Assembly: GCF_030687535.1 (NCBI RefSeq)
Contig: NZ_CP117437.1
Coordinates: forward strand, 4,485,501-4,549,500
Length of the DNA stretch: 64,000 nt
Source: Pseudomonas sp. FP2335
GTDB lineage: Bacteria; Pseudomonadota; Gammaproteobacteria; Pseudomonadales; Pseudomonadaceae
Reading direction: 5' to 3'
Numbering within the stretch: position 1 is the first letter of the stretch; every line of letters starts with the position of its first letter. Shown here piece by piece: positions 43,578 to 52,145 of the stretch. The position numbers and the translations under genes were made by a program. The notes below the pieces were generated by a model. That model was not told where the DNA came from and ran no database searches. It worked only from the letters and a program-made list of their open reading frames with translations.

Positions 43578-43702
43578 GGATGTCTTGGGAGCGCTTCGCG
43601 CCCCAGCGCGAGCAAGCATTACAGGCTTGTGTTCCCACAATGGAACGCCTTTCGGGCTAAGCTGCCCAACACCTGTCCTCCTAATAAGAAGTGATCAGCA
43701 CC

Positions 43703-44674
43703 ATGGGTAGAGTTGTTGCGGCCGCTGTCTACAGCGCCGGTAAGAAAGTTACTGACATTACCCTCGACGAAGGCGCGGCCTGGGCCGCCAAACCCGGCCA
43801 CTTTGTCTGGATCGGCCTGGAAGAACCCAACGCCCAAGAGCTGGCCAACCTGCAACGCCAGTTCAACCTGCATGAACTGGCCATCGAAGACGCCCTGGAA
43901 AAACACAGCCGGCCGAAGCTGGAGACGTTCGGCGATGCACTGTTTATCGTCACGTACTCGCCGGTGCGCGAGAACGGCAAGCTGGTGTTTATCGAAACCC
44001 ATATCTTTGCCGGTAACGGCTACATCATCACGGCACGCAACGGTCATTCGGCGTCCTACGGCTTTGTGCGCCAGCGTTGTGAGGCGCGGCCGTTGCTGCT
44101 GGAACACGGGGAAGATTTCGTACTGTATGCGCTGCTGGATTTCGTCACCGAGAACTACCAGCCCGTGAGCGAAGCGATCCATGCCGAGATCGATGAGTTG
44201 GAGCGCAACGTGCTGTGCAGTTCTTTGAATGAGCGCGACATCCAGAACCTTCACGGCCTGCGTCGCGACGTGCTGCGGCTCAAGCGCTATGTGGCGCCGA
44301 TGGTGGAGATCAGCCAGGAACTGCAGAAGCTGAGCTTCCCGTTCATCGACAAGAATATGCGCCCGTATTTCCGTGACGTGCAGATCCACGTGACACGCCA
44401 GATGGAAGACCTCACCACCCTGCGCGACATCGCCAGCCAGACCATCGAGATCGGTGTGTTGCTGGAGGCGTCGCGCCAGAGTGTGGTGCAGCGCAAGTTC
44501 GCCGCGTGGGCGGCGATCCTCGCGTTCCCCACGGCGGTGGCGGGGATTTATGGGATGAACTTCCAGAACATGCCCGAGCTGCAATGGCACTACGGCTATT
44601 TTGCGGTGCTCGGGTTTATCGCACTGGGCTGCACCGGCTTGTGGGCCAGCTTCAAACGTTCGGGCTGGCTTTAA
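43703..44674 (+). CDS. CorA-family magnesium/divalent-cation transporter
   Basis: The 323-residue product has a long soluble helical N-terminal region (roughly 1-255) and two C-terminal membrane helices. The first ends in the hallmark YGMNF motif (GIYGMNFQNMPE, about residues 283-294), the selectivity signature of CorA channels for Mg2+ (also Co2+ and Ni2+). The ATG at 43703 has AAGAAGTG upstream; a GTG at 43691 would add four residues. Its stop overlaps the end of the convergent glutamine amidotransferase gene by four bases. Confidence 0.9.
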   Translation: MGRVVAAAVYSAGKKVTDITLDEGAAWAAKPGHFVWIGLEEPNAQELANLQRQFNLHELAIEDALEKHSRPKLETFGDALFIVTYSPVRENGKLVFIETHIFAGNGYIITARNGHSASYGFVRQRCEARPLLLEHGEDFVLYALLDFVTENYQPVSEAIHAEIDELERNVLCSSLNERDIQNLHGLRRDVLRLKRYVAPMVEISQELQKLSFPFIDKNMRPYFRDVQIHVTRQMEDLTTLRDIASQTIEIGVLLEASRQSVVQRKFAAWAAILAFPTAVAGIYGMNFQNMPELQWHYGYFAVLGFIALGCTGLWASFKRSGWL

Positions 44675-45396
44675 GCCGCTGCGTCAGGCTTGTGCGCGAC
44701 AAAACGCATCATCCACTCCGCCACGGTCACGCCGTGGTGGTCATGTTCCAGGCTGGCCACGCCGCTGTTGTAGATTTTCTCACCAAGGTTCTGCTGGCGA
44801 ATATCCAGCAAGGCGCGGGAGTAATCGTGGATGAATTCCGGGTGGCCCTGGAAGCACAGCACCTGGTCGTTGATGTGGTACGCGGCAAACGGGCAGAAAT
44901 CGCTGGAGGCGATGACGGTGGCGTTTTCCGGTAGCGCGGTGACTTGGTCCTGGTGGCTGATCAGCAGCGTCAGCTCTTCCACCCGTGGGCTCATCCACGG
45001 CGCCTTGGCAGCCATCTTGTAGTTGTGGATGCCCACACCCCAGCCCTGGCTTGCGCGCTCACTCTTGCCGCCCAGCAATAGCGCCAGCAGTTGGTGGCCA
45101 AAGCAGATGCCCAGCAATTTGTCGCCACGCTCATAGCGGTTGAGCAGGTACGCCCGCAGCCTCTCGATCCAAGGGTCGGTGCCGAAGGAGTCAGCCTTGC
45201 TGCCGGTGACGAGGTAAGCGTCGAACTGCTCGCTGTCGTCCGGGTATTCGCCGTTCATCACGTTGTACACGACGAACTCGGCCGCAATCGGCTGCTGGGA
45301 AAACAGACGCTGGAACATCTGCCCATACCCCTGATATTGATCCACCAACTCCGGGCGCAGGACATCGGTTTCCAGAATGCAGACGCGTAGCGACAT
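44671..45396 (-). CDS. Class I glutamine amidotransferase-like protein
   Basis: The 241-residue product has the nucleophile elbow GICFGHQLLALLLGG (Cys near residue 96) and catalytic His and Glu in CFQGHPEFIHDYS near residues 188-200. The family resembles GMP-synthase-type and gamma-glutamyl-type amidotransferases such as PuuD-like and GuaA-like stand-alone domains. It would transfer or release ammonia from glutamine or a gamma-glutamyl bond; the partner is unknown. The longer frame to 45564 is not supported; the ATG at 45396 starts MSLRVCILETD. Confidence 0.85.
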   Translation of the reverse strand: MSLRVCILETDVLRPELVDQYQGYGQMFQRLFSQQPIAAEFVVYNVMNGEYPDDSEQFDAYLVTGSKADSFGTDPWIERLRAYLLNRYERGDKLLGICFGHQLLALLLGGKSERASQGWGVGIHNYKMAAKAPWMSPRVEELTLLISHQDQVTALPENATVIASSDFCPFAAYHINDQVLCFQGHPEFIHDYSRALLDIRQQNLGEKIYNSGVASLEHDHHGVTVAEWMMRFVAHKPDAAA

Positions 45397-45499
45397 AAAA
45401 AATACCTGACACGGTGATGGGAATAATGCACACCCAAGCCTGCCTCGAAACCCACCTGCAAAGCAAGTCCCTCTCTCACAGTCTGAGCCGTGTGAACGC

Positions 45500-47644
45500 C
45501 TAGAAAGATGCGCCCTGCGCGGCTTTTTCCAGCAGCAACGCCGGTGGCGTGAAGCGCTCGCCATACTGCTGCGCCAGGTAGCGGGCGCGGGCGATGAAAT
45601 CGTTCAAGCCGTACTGATTGATAAACTGCAATGCGCCGCCAGTCCACGCGGCAAAGCCGATGCCGAAGATCGAACCGACGTTGGCATCCGCCGTCGATCG
45701 CAATACACCCTCCTCCACGCAGCGCACGGTTTCGATGGCCTGGATAAACAGCAGGCGGTCGCGCACATCCTGCGGCGAGATGCGTTGGTCGGGCCGTTCA
45801 AAGCGGCTTTTGAGCTCCGGCCACAGGAATTTCTGCGCGCCGCTCGGATACTCGTAAAACCCACCCCCCGCCGCCTTGCCTCCGCGTTTGTATTCATTGA
45901 CCAACAGATCAATCACCAACGTCGCCGGGTGCTGCGGCACAGCCTTGCCTTCTGCGAGCAGATCCTTGGCCGCCTGCTGTCGGATATGGCTCATCAGGCT
46001 GAGGGATACTTCATCCGACACCGCCAACGGCCCCACCGGCATGCCGGCCTTGCGCGCTTCGGTCTCGATCATCGGCGCCGCCACGCCTTCGCCGAGCATG
46101 GCGATACCTTCGTTGGTAAAGGTGCCGAACACCCGGGAAGTGAAGAAACCGCGACTGTCGTTGACCACGATCGGGGTTTTCTTGATTTGCAGTACGAAGT
46201 CGAAACCTCGGGCCAGGGTTTCGTCCGAGGTGTGGGCGCCCTTGATGATTTCCACCAGGGGCATCTTGTCCACCGGGCTGAAGAAATGCAGGCCGATGAA
46301 CTTGCCTTGGTCCGGCACGGCCGTGGCCAGCCCGCTGATCGGCAAGGTCGAGGTGTTGGAGGCGATCACCGCGTCGGCCCCCACCACGCGCTGGGCGGCG
46401 GCGGACACCTTGGCCTTGAGTTCGCGGTCTTCGAACACTGCCTCGATGATCAAATCGCAGCCCGCCAGGTCGGCGTCCGAGTCCGTAGGATGAATGCGCG
46501 CCAGGGTGGTTTCCCGCTGTTCGGCGCTCAATTGCCCACGGCTGACTTTCTTGTCGAGCAACGCCGCCGAGTGCGCCTTGCCCTTTTCGGCGGCCGCCGG
46601 GTTGATGTCCTTGAGCACCACCTCGATACCCGCGCAGGCACTCGCATAGGCGATGCCCGCGCCCATCATGCCCGCGCCGAGCACCCCGACTTTGCGCGTG
46701 ACGTACGGCGCAAAACCGTGGGGACGGGAGCTGCCCGCATTGATCTCGTTGAGCTGGAACCAGAACGTGCCGATCATGTTTTTCGCCACTTGTCCGGTGA
46801 CCAGCTCGGTGAAGTAGCGGGTTTCGATCAGGTGCGCGGTGTCGAAATCGACCTGGGCGCCCTCAACGGCGGCACACAGGATCTTCTCCGGTGCCGGGAA
46901 ACAGCCTTGGGTTTTGCTGCGCAAGATCGACGGGGCGATTGCCAGCATCTGCGCCACTTTCGGGTTCGACGGCGTGCCACCGGGGAGCTGATAGCCCTTG
47001 TTGTCCCACGGCTGCCGGGCCTCGGGGTTGGCAAGAATCCAGGCGCGGGACTTGGCCAGCAGCTCATCGCGATCCGCCGCCAGCTCGTTGATCAAACCGG
47101 CCTGCAACGCCGGTTGCGGGCGGATTTTTTTGCCCTCCAGCAAGTACGGCAAGGCCTTTTCCAGGCCCAGCATGCGCACCATGCGCACCACGCCGCCGCC
47201 ACCCGGCAGCAGGCCCAGGGTCACCTCCGGCAGGCCGAGCTGCACGGATTTGTCGTCCAGCGCGACCCGGTAATGACACGCCAGGCAAATCTCCCAGCCG
47301 CCGCCCAGGGCGGCGCCGTTGATCGCGGCCACCACCGGTTTGCCAAGGGTTTCCAGGCGGCGCAGTTGCGCCTTGAGCAGCAATACGCCGTCATGGAAAT
47401 CCTTGGCCTGGGCCTTGTCGACCTTGATCAGTTCATTGAGGTCGCCGCCGGCGAAAAAGGTCTTTTTCGCCGAGGTGATGACCACGCCGGCCAGCGTGTC
47501 TATCTCCGCCTCCAGACGCGCAACGCTGGCCGCCATGGCCTCGCGGTACGCGCCATTCATGGTGTTGGCGCTCTGGCCGGGCATGTCGAGGGTCAGCACC
47601 ACGATCTGGTCCTGGCCTTTTTCGTAACGAATGGCTTGGGTCAT
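45500..47644 (-). CDS. FadB/FadJ-like bifunctional enoyl-CoA hydratase / 3-hydroxyacyl-CoA dehydrogenase
   Basis: The 714-residue product has an N-terminal crotonase domain (AINGAALGGGWEICLACHYRVA near residue 110) and a central NAD-binding domain (VLGAGMMGAGIAYASACAGIEVV near residue 322). A 3HCDH C-terminal domain follows, with NDSRGFFTSRVFGTF and, later, EYPSGAQKF. It carries out two steps of fatty-acid beta-oxidation and would form a multienzyme complex with the thiolase encoded upstream at 47661-48866. Its ATG at 47644 is 16 bp past that gene's stop. The long upstream frame to 47884 overlaps the thiolase gene. Confidence 0.92.
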   Translation of the reverse strand: MTQAIRYEKGQDQIVVLTLDMPGQSANTMNGAYREAMAASVARLEAEIDTLAGVVITSAKKTFFAGGDLNELIKVDKAQAKDFHDGVLLLKAQLRRLETLGKPVVAAINGAALGGGWEICLACHYRVALDDKSVQLGLPEVTLGLLPGGGGVVRMVRMLGLEKALPYLLEGKKIRPQPALQAGLINELAADRDELLAKSRAWILANPEARQPWDNKGYQLPGGTPSNPKVAQMLAIAPSILRSKTQGCFPAPEKILCAAVEGAQVDFDTAHLIETRYFTELVTGQVAKNMIGTFWFQLNEINAGSSRPHGFAPYVTRKVGVLGAGMMGAGIAYASACAGIEVVLKDINPAAAEKGKAHSAALLDKKVSRGQLSAEQRETTLARIHPTDSDADLAGCDLIIEAVFEDRELKAKVSAAAQRVVGADAVIASNTSTLPISGLATAVPDQGKFIGLHFFSPVDKMPLVEIIKGAHTSDETLARGFDFVLQIKKTPIVVNDSRGFFTSRVFGTFTNEGIAMLGEGVAAPMIETEARKAGMPVGPLAVSDEVSLSLMSHIRQQAAKDLLAEGKAVPQHPATLVIDLLVNEYKRGGKAAGGGFYEYPSGAQKFLWPELKSRFERPDQRISPQDVRDRLLFIQAIETVRCVEEGVLRSTADANVGSIFGIGFAAWTGGALQFINQYGLNDFIARARYLAQQYGERFTPPALLLEKAAQGASF

Positions 47645-47660
47645 GCTGGATTCCTTGGGC

Positions 47661-48866
47661 TCAGAGCCGTTCGATGATGGTGGCGATACCCATGCCACCG
47701 CCGACACACAGGGTGGCCAGGCCGTAACGCTGCTGGCGTGCTTCCAGTTCGTCGAGCAAGGTGCCGAGGATGGCGCAGCCGGTGGCGCCCAACGGGTGGC
47801 CCATGGCGATGGAGCCGCCGTTGACGTTGACCCGGGCGGCGTCGATACGCATGTCCTTGATGAATTTGAGCACCACAGAAGCAAACGCTTCGTTGACCTC
47901 GAACAGGTCGATGTCCTCGACGCGCAAGCCGGCCTTGGCCAGGGCCTTGCGTGTCGCCGGCGCGGGGCCGGTGAGCATGATGGTCGGGTCGGTGCTTGTC
48001 ACCGCCGTGGCGACAATGCGCGCCCGCGGTTGCAGGCGCAGTTCGCGGCCCTTGGCCTCGGAGCCGATCAACATCAACGCGGCGCCATCGACAATCCCGG
48101 AACTGTTGCCCGGTGTGTGTACGTGCTGGATGCGTTCGACATGGCTGTAGACCCGCAGCGCCGTGGCATCAAAGCCCATCTGCCCGATCATCTCGAAACT
48201 CGGCTTGAGCTTGCCCAGCCCTTCGAGCGTGGAATCGCCACGAATGAATTCATCGTGGTCCAGCAGCACGATGCCGTTCTGGTCCTGCACCGCGACCAGC
48301 GACTTGTTGAAGGAACCGTCGGCACGCGCCCTCGCCGCTTTCTGCTGCGAGTGTAGGGCAAAGGCGTCGACATCCTGGCGTGTAAAGCCTTCCAGGGTGG
48401 CGATCAGGTCCGCGCCGATACCTTGCGGGGTGAAATGGCTGTGCAGGTTGGTGTGCGGGTCCAGCACCCAGGCACCGCCATCGCTGCCCATGGGCACGCG
48501 GGACATGGACTCGACGCCGCCGACCACCACCAGGTCTTCAAAACCGGAACGCACTTTCATCGCGCCGAGGTTCACCGCTTCCAGGCCCGAGGCGCAGAAG
48601 CGGTTGACCTGTACGCCGGCGACGCTGACGTCCCAGTCCGCCACTAAGGCGGCGGTCTTGGCGATGTCGGCGCCCTGGTCGCCCACCGGGGTCACACAGC
48701 CCAGCACGATGTCATCCACCTGCTGGGTGTCGAGGTCGTTGCGCCGGGCCAGTGCGGTGAGCAAGCCGGCCACCAAGGTCACCGGCTTGACGCTGTACAA
48801 GGCGCCGTCAGCCTTGCCTTTGCCCCGGGGCGTGCGTATCGCATCAAAGATCAAAGCTTGGGTCAT
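47661..48866 (-). CDS. Acetyl-CoA C-acetyltransferase (thiolase)
   Basis: The 401-residue thiolase has the acylated cysteine in [15 protein letters not shown] near residue 90. The active-site segment near the C-terminus reads [17 protein letters not shown] with the final CVGGGMGIA, giving the His and second Cys. It performs the last, thiolytic step of beta-oxidation. It precedes the FadB-like gene on the minus strand, as a fadA/fadB-like pair, although the order is reversed compared with E. coli fadBA. The upstream region contains GAAACCGTGTC, only half of a PsrA-like box. Confidence 0.9.
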   Translation of the reverse strand: MTQALIFDAIRTPRGKGKADGALYSVKPVTLVAGLLTALARRNDLDTQQVDDIVLGCVTPVGDQGADIAKTAALVADWDVSVAGVQVNRFCASGLEAVNLGAMKVRSGFEDLVVVGGVESMSRVPMGSDGGAWVLDPHTNLHSHFTPQGIGADLIATLEGFTRQDVDAFALHSQQKAARARADGSFNKSLVAVQDQNGIVLLDHDEFIRGDSTLEGLGKLKPSFEMIGQMGFDATALRVYSHVERIQHVHTPGNSSGIVDGAALMLIGSEAKGRELRLQPRARIVATAVTSTDPTIMLTGPAPATRKALAKAGLRVEDIDLFEVNEAFASVVLKFIKDMRIDAARVNVNGGSIAMGHPLGATGCAILGTLLDELEARQQRYGLATLCVGGGMGIATIIERL

Positions 48867-49256
48867 GACGTCCTCGAACCGCTGTACCTGTGTGCCCCTA
48901 CCTTAGGCCCGATTGACACGGTTTCAATGACGGATGCGCTCATTGCTTTTGACCCCCTCGCTCGGACGAACGGTAGGTCGCCGGGGCAATCCGCTGATTA
49001 ATCGTTTTAGCTGTCTAGCCAACGGTCTGGCGCCAAGATGGCGTTAGGCCTCATGCCGTTTTTAGCGCGAATGCTAATGAGCTGATATGAAATGGATCTA
49101 AGCCACGCAGAACGAGGGCTCTAAGGTTGAATCAGTAGGAGGTTGCTGCCGGGTTTTGCTGGAGCAACTGTAAGAAAAGCGACACGTCATACCGTCATAC
49201 TGCGATAAAACGGCACGTATTTGACGCTCAGGAATAACAAAAAAAGGCAGTCAGCC
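48867..49256. other. Gene-free region upstream of the thiolase and the small membrane peptide
   Basis: About 390 bases without a credible gene. It includes a plain GCTAATGAGCTG stretch, a short direct repeat GTCATAC (49187, 49195) and AT-rich sequence just ahead of the 31-codon ORF. It probably holds the promoters of the divergent thiolase and small-peptide genes, but no clear -35/-10 was found. Confidence 0.4.
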
Positions 49257-49352
49257 ATGTTCAAGCACTCGAAAGTACGTCAGGCGGGACTTATTCTGTT
49301 CGCCACCACACTGATTCTGATCCTACCCAACCTGACCAAGATCATTGGGTAA
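49257..49352 (+). CDS. Small hydrophobic peptide (31 residues)
   Basis: ATG at 49257 follows AAAAAGGCAG, a plausible ribosome site. The product MFKHSKVRQAGLILF... has a basic N-terminus, a single hydrophobic stretch (about residues 10-24) and ends at TAA 49350. It looks like a small membrane peptide. Too short to recognise; it could also be a leader peptide for the following cytochrome gene. Confidence 0.5.
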   Translation: MFKHSKVRQAGLILFATTLILILPNLTKIIG

Positions 49353-49515
49353 CTCTTAAACACCCGCACTGCGCGTATACACAGCATCAGGACTGCAGTT
49401 TTTGGCAGCACCTGCCGGGACATTGCCAATAGCAATCCTGTTGCGGGGGCTGTCTTTTTGCCTGGATTTTTCCGGTATCGTGAGCGCCATCGCCACTTTG
49501 CAGCAGGCCTTCCTC

Positions 49516-50322
49516 TTGAAATCGATCCTTGCCCTCCTCGCCCTGTTCATGGCCCTGCCGGTCACGGCGGCGCAATTGACCATCGACCTGGACCATGCCA
49601 GCAAGACCTGGCAGACCGCCGAATTGCTCAAACACCCGGCGGTCAAAACAATTCAGATCATCGATGACGTTTCCTACAAGCGCACCATGACTTATCGCGC
49701 GGTGCCGCTGGCAGCACTCCTACCGGGCCTCACAGCACAGAGCCATCTGCAAGCGGTTGCCCTGGACGGGTTTGCCGCCGAACTCACGGCCGCGCCCTTG
49801 CTGGCAACCCACGGCGCCCGCGCCTGGCTGGCGGTGGAGGACCCGGCGCAGCCATGGCCCGCGCTGGCAGATGGCAAACCGAGTGCCGGGCCGTTCTATC
49901 TGGTGTGGACCGACCCGCAAGCCGGGCATATCAGCCCGGAACAGTGGCCGTTCCAGATCTGCGCGATCAAGCAGTTGAAGACCGTCGCAGAACGTTTTCC
50001 GGCACTGTTGCCGGCCCCGGAACTGGCCGCCGATGATCCGATCAACCAAGGCTTTGCGTTGTTCCAGAAAAACTGCCTGGCGTGCCATCGGCTCAATGGT
50101 GCCGGGGACGCGCAGGTCGGGCCGGATCTGAACATTCCCTACAACCCCACGGAATATTTCAGCGGTGACTTTCTCAAGCGCTATATCCGTGATCCGCAAA
50201 GCCTGAGGCACTGGCCACAGGCGAAGATGCCGGGGTTTGCGGCCAGTGTGTTGCCGGACCGCGAGTTGGATTTGTTGGTGGGATATTTGAAGCACATGGC
50301 GGGGCGTAAACAACAACCCTGA
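49516..50322 (+). CDS. Periplasmic molybdopterin-type domain fused to cytochrome c
   Basis: From the TTG start at 49516 the 268-residue product has a textbook signal peptide (LKSILALLALFMALPVTAAQ). An N-terminal domain with KHPAVKTIQIIDDVSYKRTMTYRAVPLAALLPG and AWLAVEDPAQPWPAL follows, as in sulfite-oxidase-like molybdopterin domains without obvious cofactor cysteines. A C-terminal cytochrome c domain has the haem motif CLACH in NCLACHRLNGAG near residue 190. A longer frame begins at 49402 but gives a less clear signal. The N-terminal domain probably no longer binds molybdopterin and may act as a binding or dimerisation module. Confidence 0.78.
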   Translation: MKSILALLALFMALPVTAAQLTIDLDHASKTWQTAELLKHPAVKTIQIIDDVSYKRTMTYRAVPLAALLPGLTAQSHLQAVALDGFAAELTAAPLLATHGARAWLAVEDPAQPWPALADGKPSAGPFYLVWTDPQAGHISPEQWPFQICAIKQLKTVAERFPALLPAPELAADDPINQGFALFQKNCLACHRLNGAGDAQVGPDLNIPYNPTEYFSGDFLKRYIRDPQSLRHWPQAKMPGFAASVLPDRELDLLVGYLKHMAGRKQQP

Positions 50323-50334
50323 GTACAACATATA

Positions 50335-50380
50335 TCAACGGTGGGAGCTGGCTCCCACACAAGCCAGCTCCCACCGTTGA
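50335..50380. repeat. Compact inverted repeat, REP half-stem
   Basis: TCAACGGTGGGAGCTGGCT and AGCCAGCTCCCACCGTTGA are exact reverse complements enclosing CCCACACA. It lies between convergent genes and can serve as a two-way terminator. Confidence 0.85.
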
Positions 50381-50390
50381 TCGCCTTCGC

Positions 50391-51194
50391 CTACTGTTGC
50401 TGCACAGCAATCACCGGCGTCGGCGCCACGAACACCTTGGCATGCATCTGCTCATGCCCACCGCCACGGCGCATGCCGCGTACCGGGCAGGCGTCGAGGT
50501 AATCCAGGCCCACCGCCAACTTCAGGTGCCGCTCGGGCCGCGCCAGTTGGTTGGTCACGTCGAAGCTGTACCACGCGTCATCCAGCCAGGCTTCGGCCCA
50601 GGCATGGCTGGCCAGGTGCGCACTGTCTTCGCTGTACAAATACCCCGACACATACCGCGCCGGAATCCCCAGGCTGCGGGCGCAGGCGAGGAACGCATGG
50701 GCGTGGTCCTGGCATACGCCAGCACGGCCGGCGAAAGCTGCGGCGGCGCTGGTGTCGACTTCGGTGGCACCGGGTGTGTAGACCATTGAGTGGTTGAGGG
50801 CGTGCATCAAGTCGATCAGCGCGTTGCGGTCGCGGCGTTGATGGCAGTGTTGCAGGGCAAACCCGCGCAGGGCCTCGTCAGGCTCGGTCAGGCGCGTACT
50901 GCGCAGGAACGGGAACGCCGATTGGCTCTCGTGTTCGGCCTCGCTCAGTTCGTCGATGTCTACCTGGCCACGGGCACCGATGATGATGGCGTCATGGGGC
51001 TCGTCCAGGGTCAGCACATGCAGGATGTTGCCGAATGGGTCCACTTGCGCACGTACCGGGCGCGGCAGGTCGAGCTGCCAACTGATGACGTTCTGGCGCT
51101 CGCTGTCGTGGGGCGTAAGGCGCAGGTACTGAATGCTGGCGCGAACCTGGTCTTCATAGTGGTAGGTGGTTTCGTGGCTGATGGAGAGTCTCAT
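50391..51194 (-). CDS. Transglutaminase-family protein
   Basis: The 267-residue product has the transglutaminase-like core with the catalytic cysteine in AGRAGVCQDHAHAFLACARSLG near residue 155, a histidine in SHAWAEAWLDDAWYSFDVTN near residue 195, and Asp in the last stretch. This is the bacterial transglutaminase/protease-like family. It is the last gene of a three-gene minus-strand cassette with an alpha-E protein and a circularly permuted ATP-grasp protein, with overlapping ends (four bases with the next). The cassette is common in pseudomonads and probably makes or cleaves a peptide or amide. The product is unknown. Confidence 0.88.
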   Translation of the reverse strand: MRLSISHETTYHYEDQVRASIQYLRLTPHDSERQNVISWQLDLPRPVRAQVDPFGNILHVLTLDEPHDAIIIGARGQVDIDELSEAEHESQSAFPFLRSTRLTEPDEALRGFALQHCHQRRDRNALIDLMHALNHSMVYTPGATEVDTSAAAAFAGRAGVCQDHAHAFLACARSLGIPARYVSGYLYSEDSAHLASHAWAEAWLDDAWYSFDVTNQLARPERHLKLAVGLDYLDACPVRGMRRGGGHEQMHAKVFVAPTPVIAVQQQ

Positions 51195-52141
51195 GCGGCC
51201 TCCAGGTAGGAGCTGTAGATGGCGTCGCCCAACTGGCGCACCAGGGGGATAAAGTCGGTCAGCCAGGCGTGCAGGCCTTCCTCGAGGATTTCATCGATGG
51301 CAGTAAAGCGCAGGCGCGCATCCATCTCGGCGGCCAGGCGCTGGGCCGGGCGGCCGTTGAGGCCGGGCAGGCTGGCGAGGATCTGGTCGATCTCTTCGCT
51401 GCAGGCGCGCAATGAACGTGGCACATCGGCGCGCAGCAACAACAATTCGGCGACTTGTCGCGCGCCTGGCGCATCGCGATAGATCTCGGTGTAGGCCTCG
51501 AACGACGACAGCGCACGCAGCAAGGCGCTCCATTGATAGTAGGCGTGGGCCGTACCGTCGGTGACCGCTGCAGCCTGGTCGCCGGCCATTTCATAACGTG
51601 CGTCGAGCAGGCGCAGGGTGTTGTCGGCGCGCTCGATGAACGTACCCAGGCGGATAAAACGAAAGGCGTCATTGCGCATGATGGTGCCGTAGGTTGCGCC
51701 CCGGAACAGGTGGGAACGCTCCTTGACCCATTCACAGAAGCGGCTCATGCCATAACGGCTCAGGCCCTGCTGGGCAATGTCGCGAATATCCAGCCAGGTG
51801 GCGTTGATGTTTTCCCACATGTCGGCGGTAATTCGCCCACGCACCGCATGGGCACTGGCCCGCGCAGCGCCGAGGCAACTGTAGATGCTGGCCGGGTTGG
51901 CCGCGTCCAGGGCAAAGAAGTGCAGCAGGTGTTCGGCGTGCAGCTCAGCGTGGCGCTCGCGGTAGTCATCCAGGGTGCCGGTAATCAACAGCGGCATGGC
52001 CAGTTCATGCAGGCCATCACCGCGCCCGTCCTGGGGCATGAGCGACAGCGAATAGCTGACATCGAGCATGCGCGCGAGGTTTTCCGCGCGCTCCAGGTAG
52101 CGCGACATCCAATACAAATCCGAGGCAGTTCTACTCAACAT
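51191..52141 (-). CDS. Alpha-E-domain protein
   Basis: The 316-residue product starts MLSRTASDLYWMSRYLERAENL, the signature opening of the alpha-E domain, which is an all-helical domain of unknown function always linked to circularly permuted ATP-grasp proteins. No catalytic motif is visible. It overlaps the transglutaminase gene by four bases and starts four bases after the ATP-grasp stop. It probably assists the ligase or holds the substrate. The longer frame to 52216 is not supported. Confidence 0.9.
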   Translation of the reverse strand: MLSRTASDLYWMSRYLERAENLARMLDVSYSLSLMPQDGRGDGLHELAMPLLITGTLDDYRERHAELHAEHLLHFFALDAANPASIYSCLGAARASAHAVRGRITADMWENINATWLDIRDIAQQGLSRYGMSRFCEWVKERSHLFRGATYGTIMRNDAFRFIRLGTFIERADNTLRLLDARYEMAGDQAAAVTDGTAHAYYQWSALLRALSSFEAYTEIYRDAPGARQVAELLLLRADVPRSLRACSEEIDQILASLPGLNGRPAQRLAAEMDARLRFTAIDEILEEGLHAWLTDFIPLVRQLGDAIYSSYLEAA

Positions 52142-52145
52142 GGCA

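Noticed and set aside
43585..43640. Possible degraded REPIN (GGGAGCGC...AGCAAGCA...GTTCCCACA) after plsC
   Set aside because: Stems no longer pair along their length, so it is not reported as a repeat.
48915..48935. Half of a PsrA-like box (GAAACCGTGTC) upstream of the thiolase gene
   Set aside because: Only one half-site matches, so it does not reach the pattern required and is not listed as a site.
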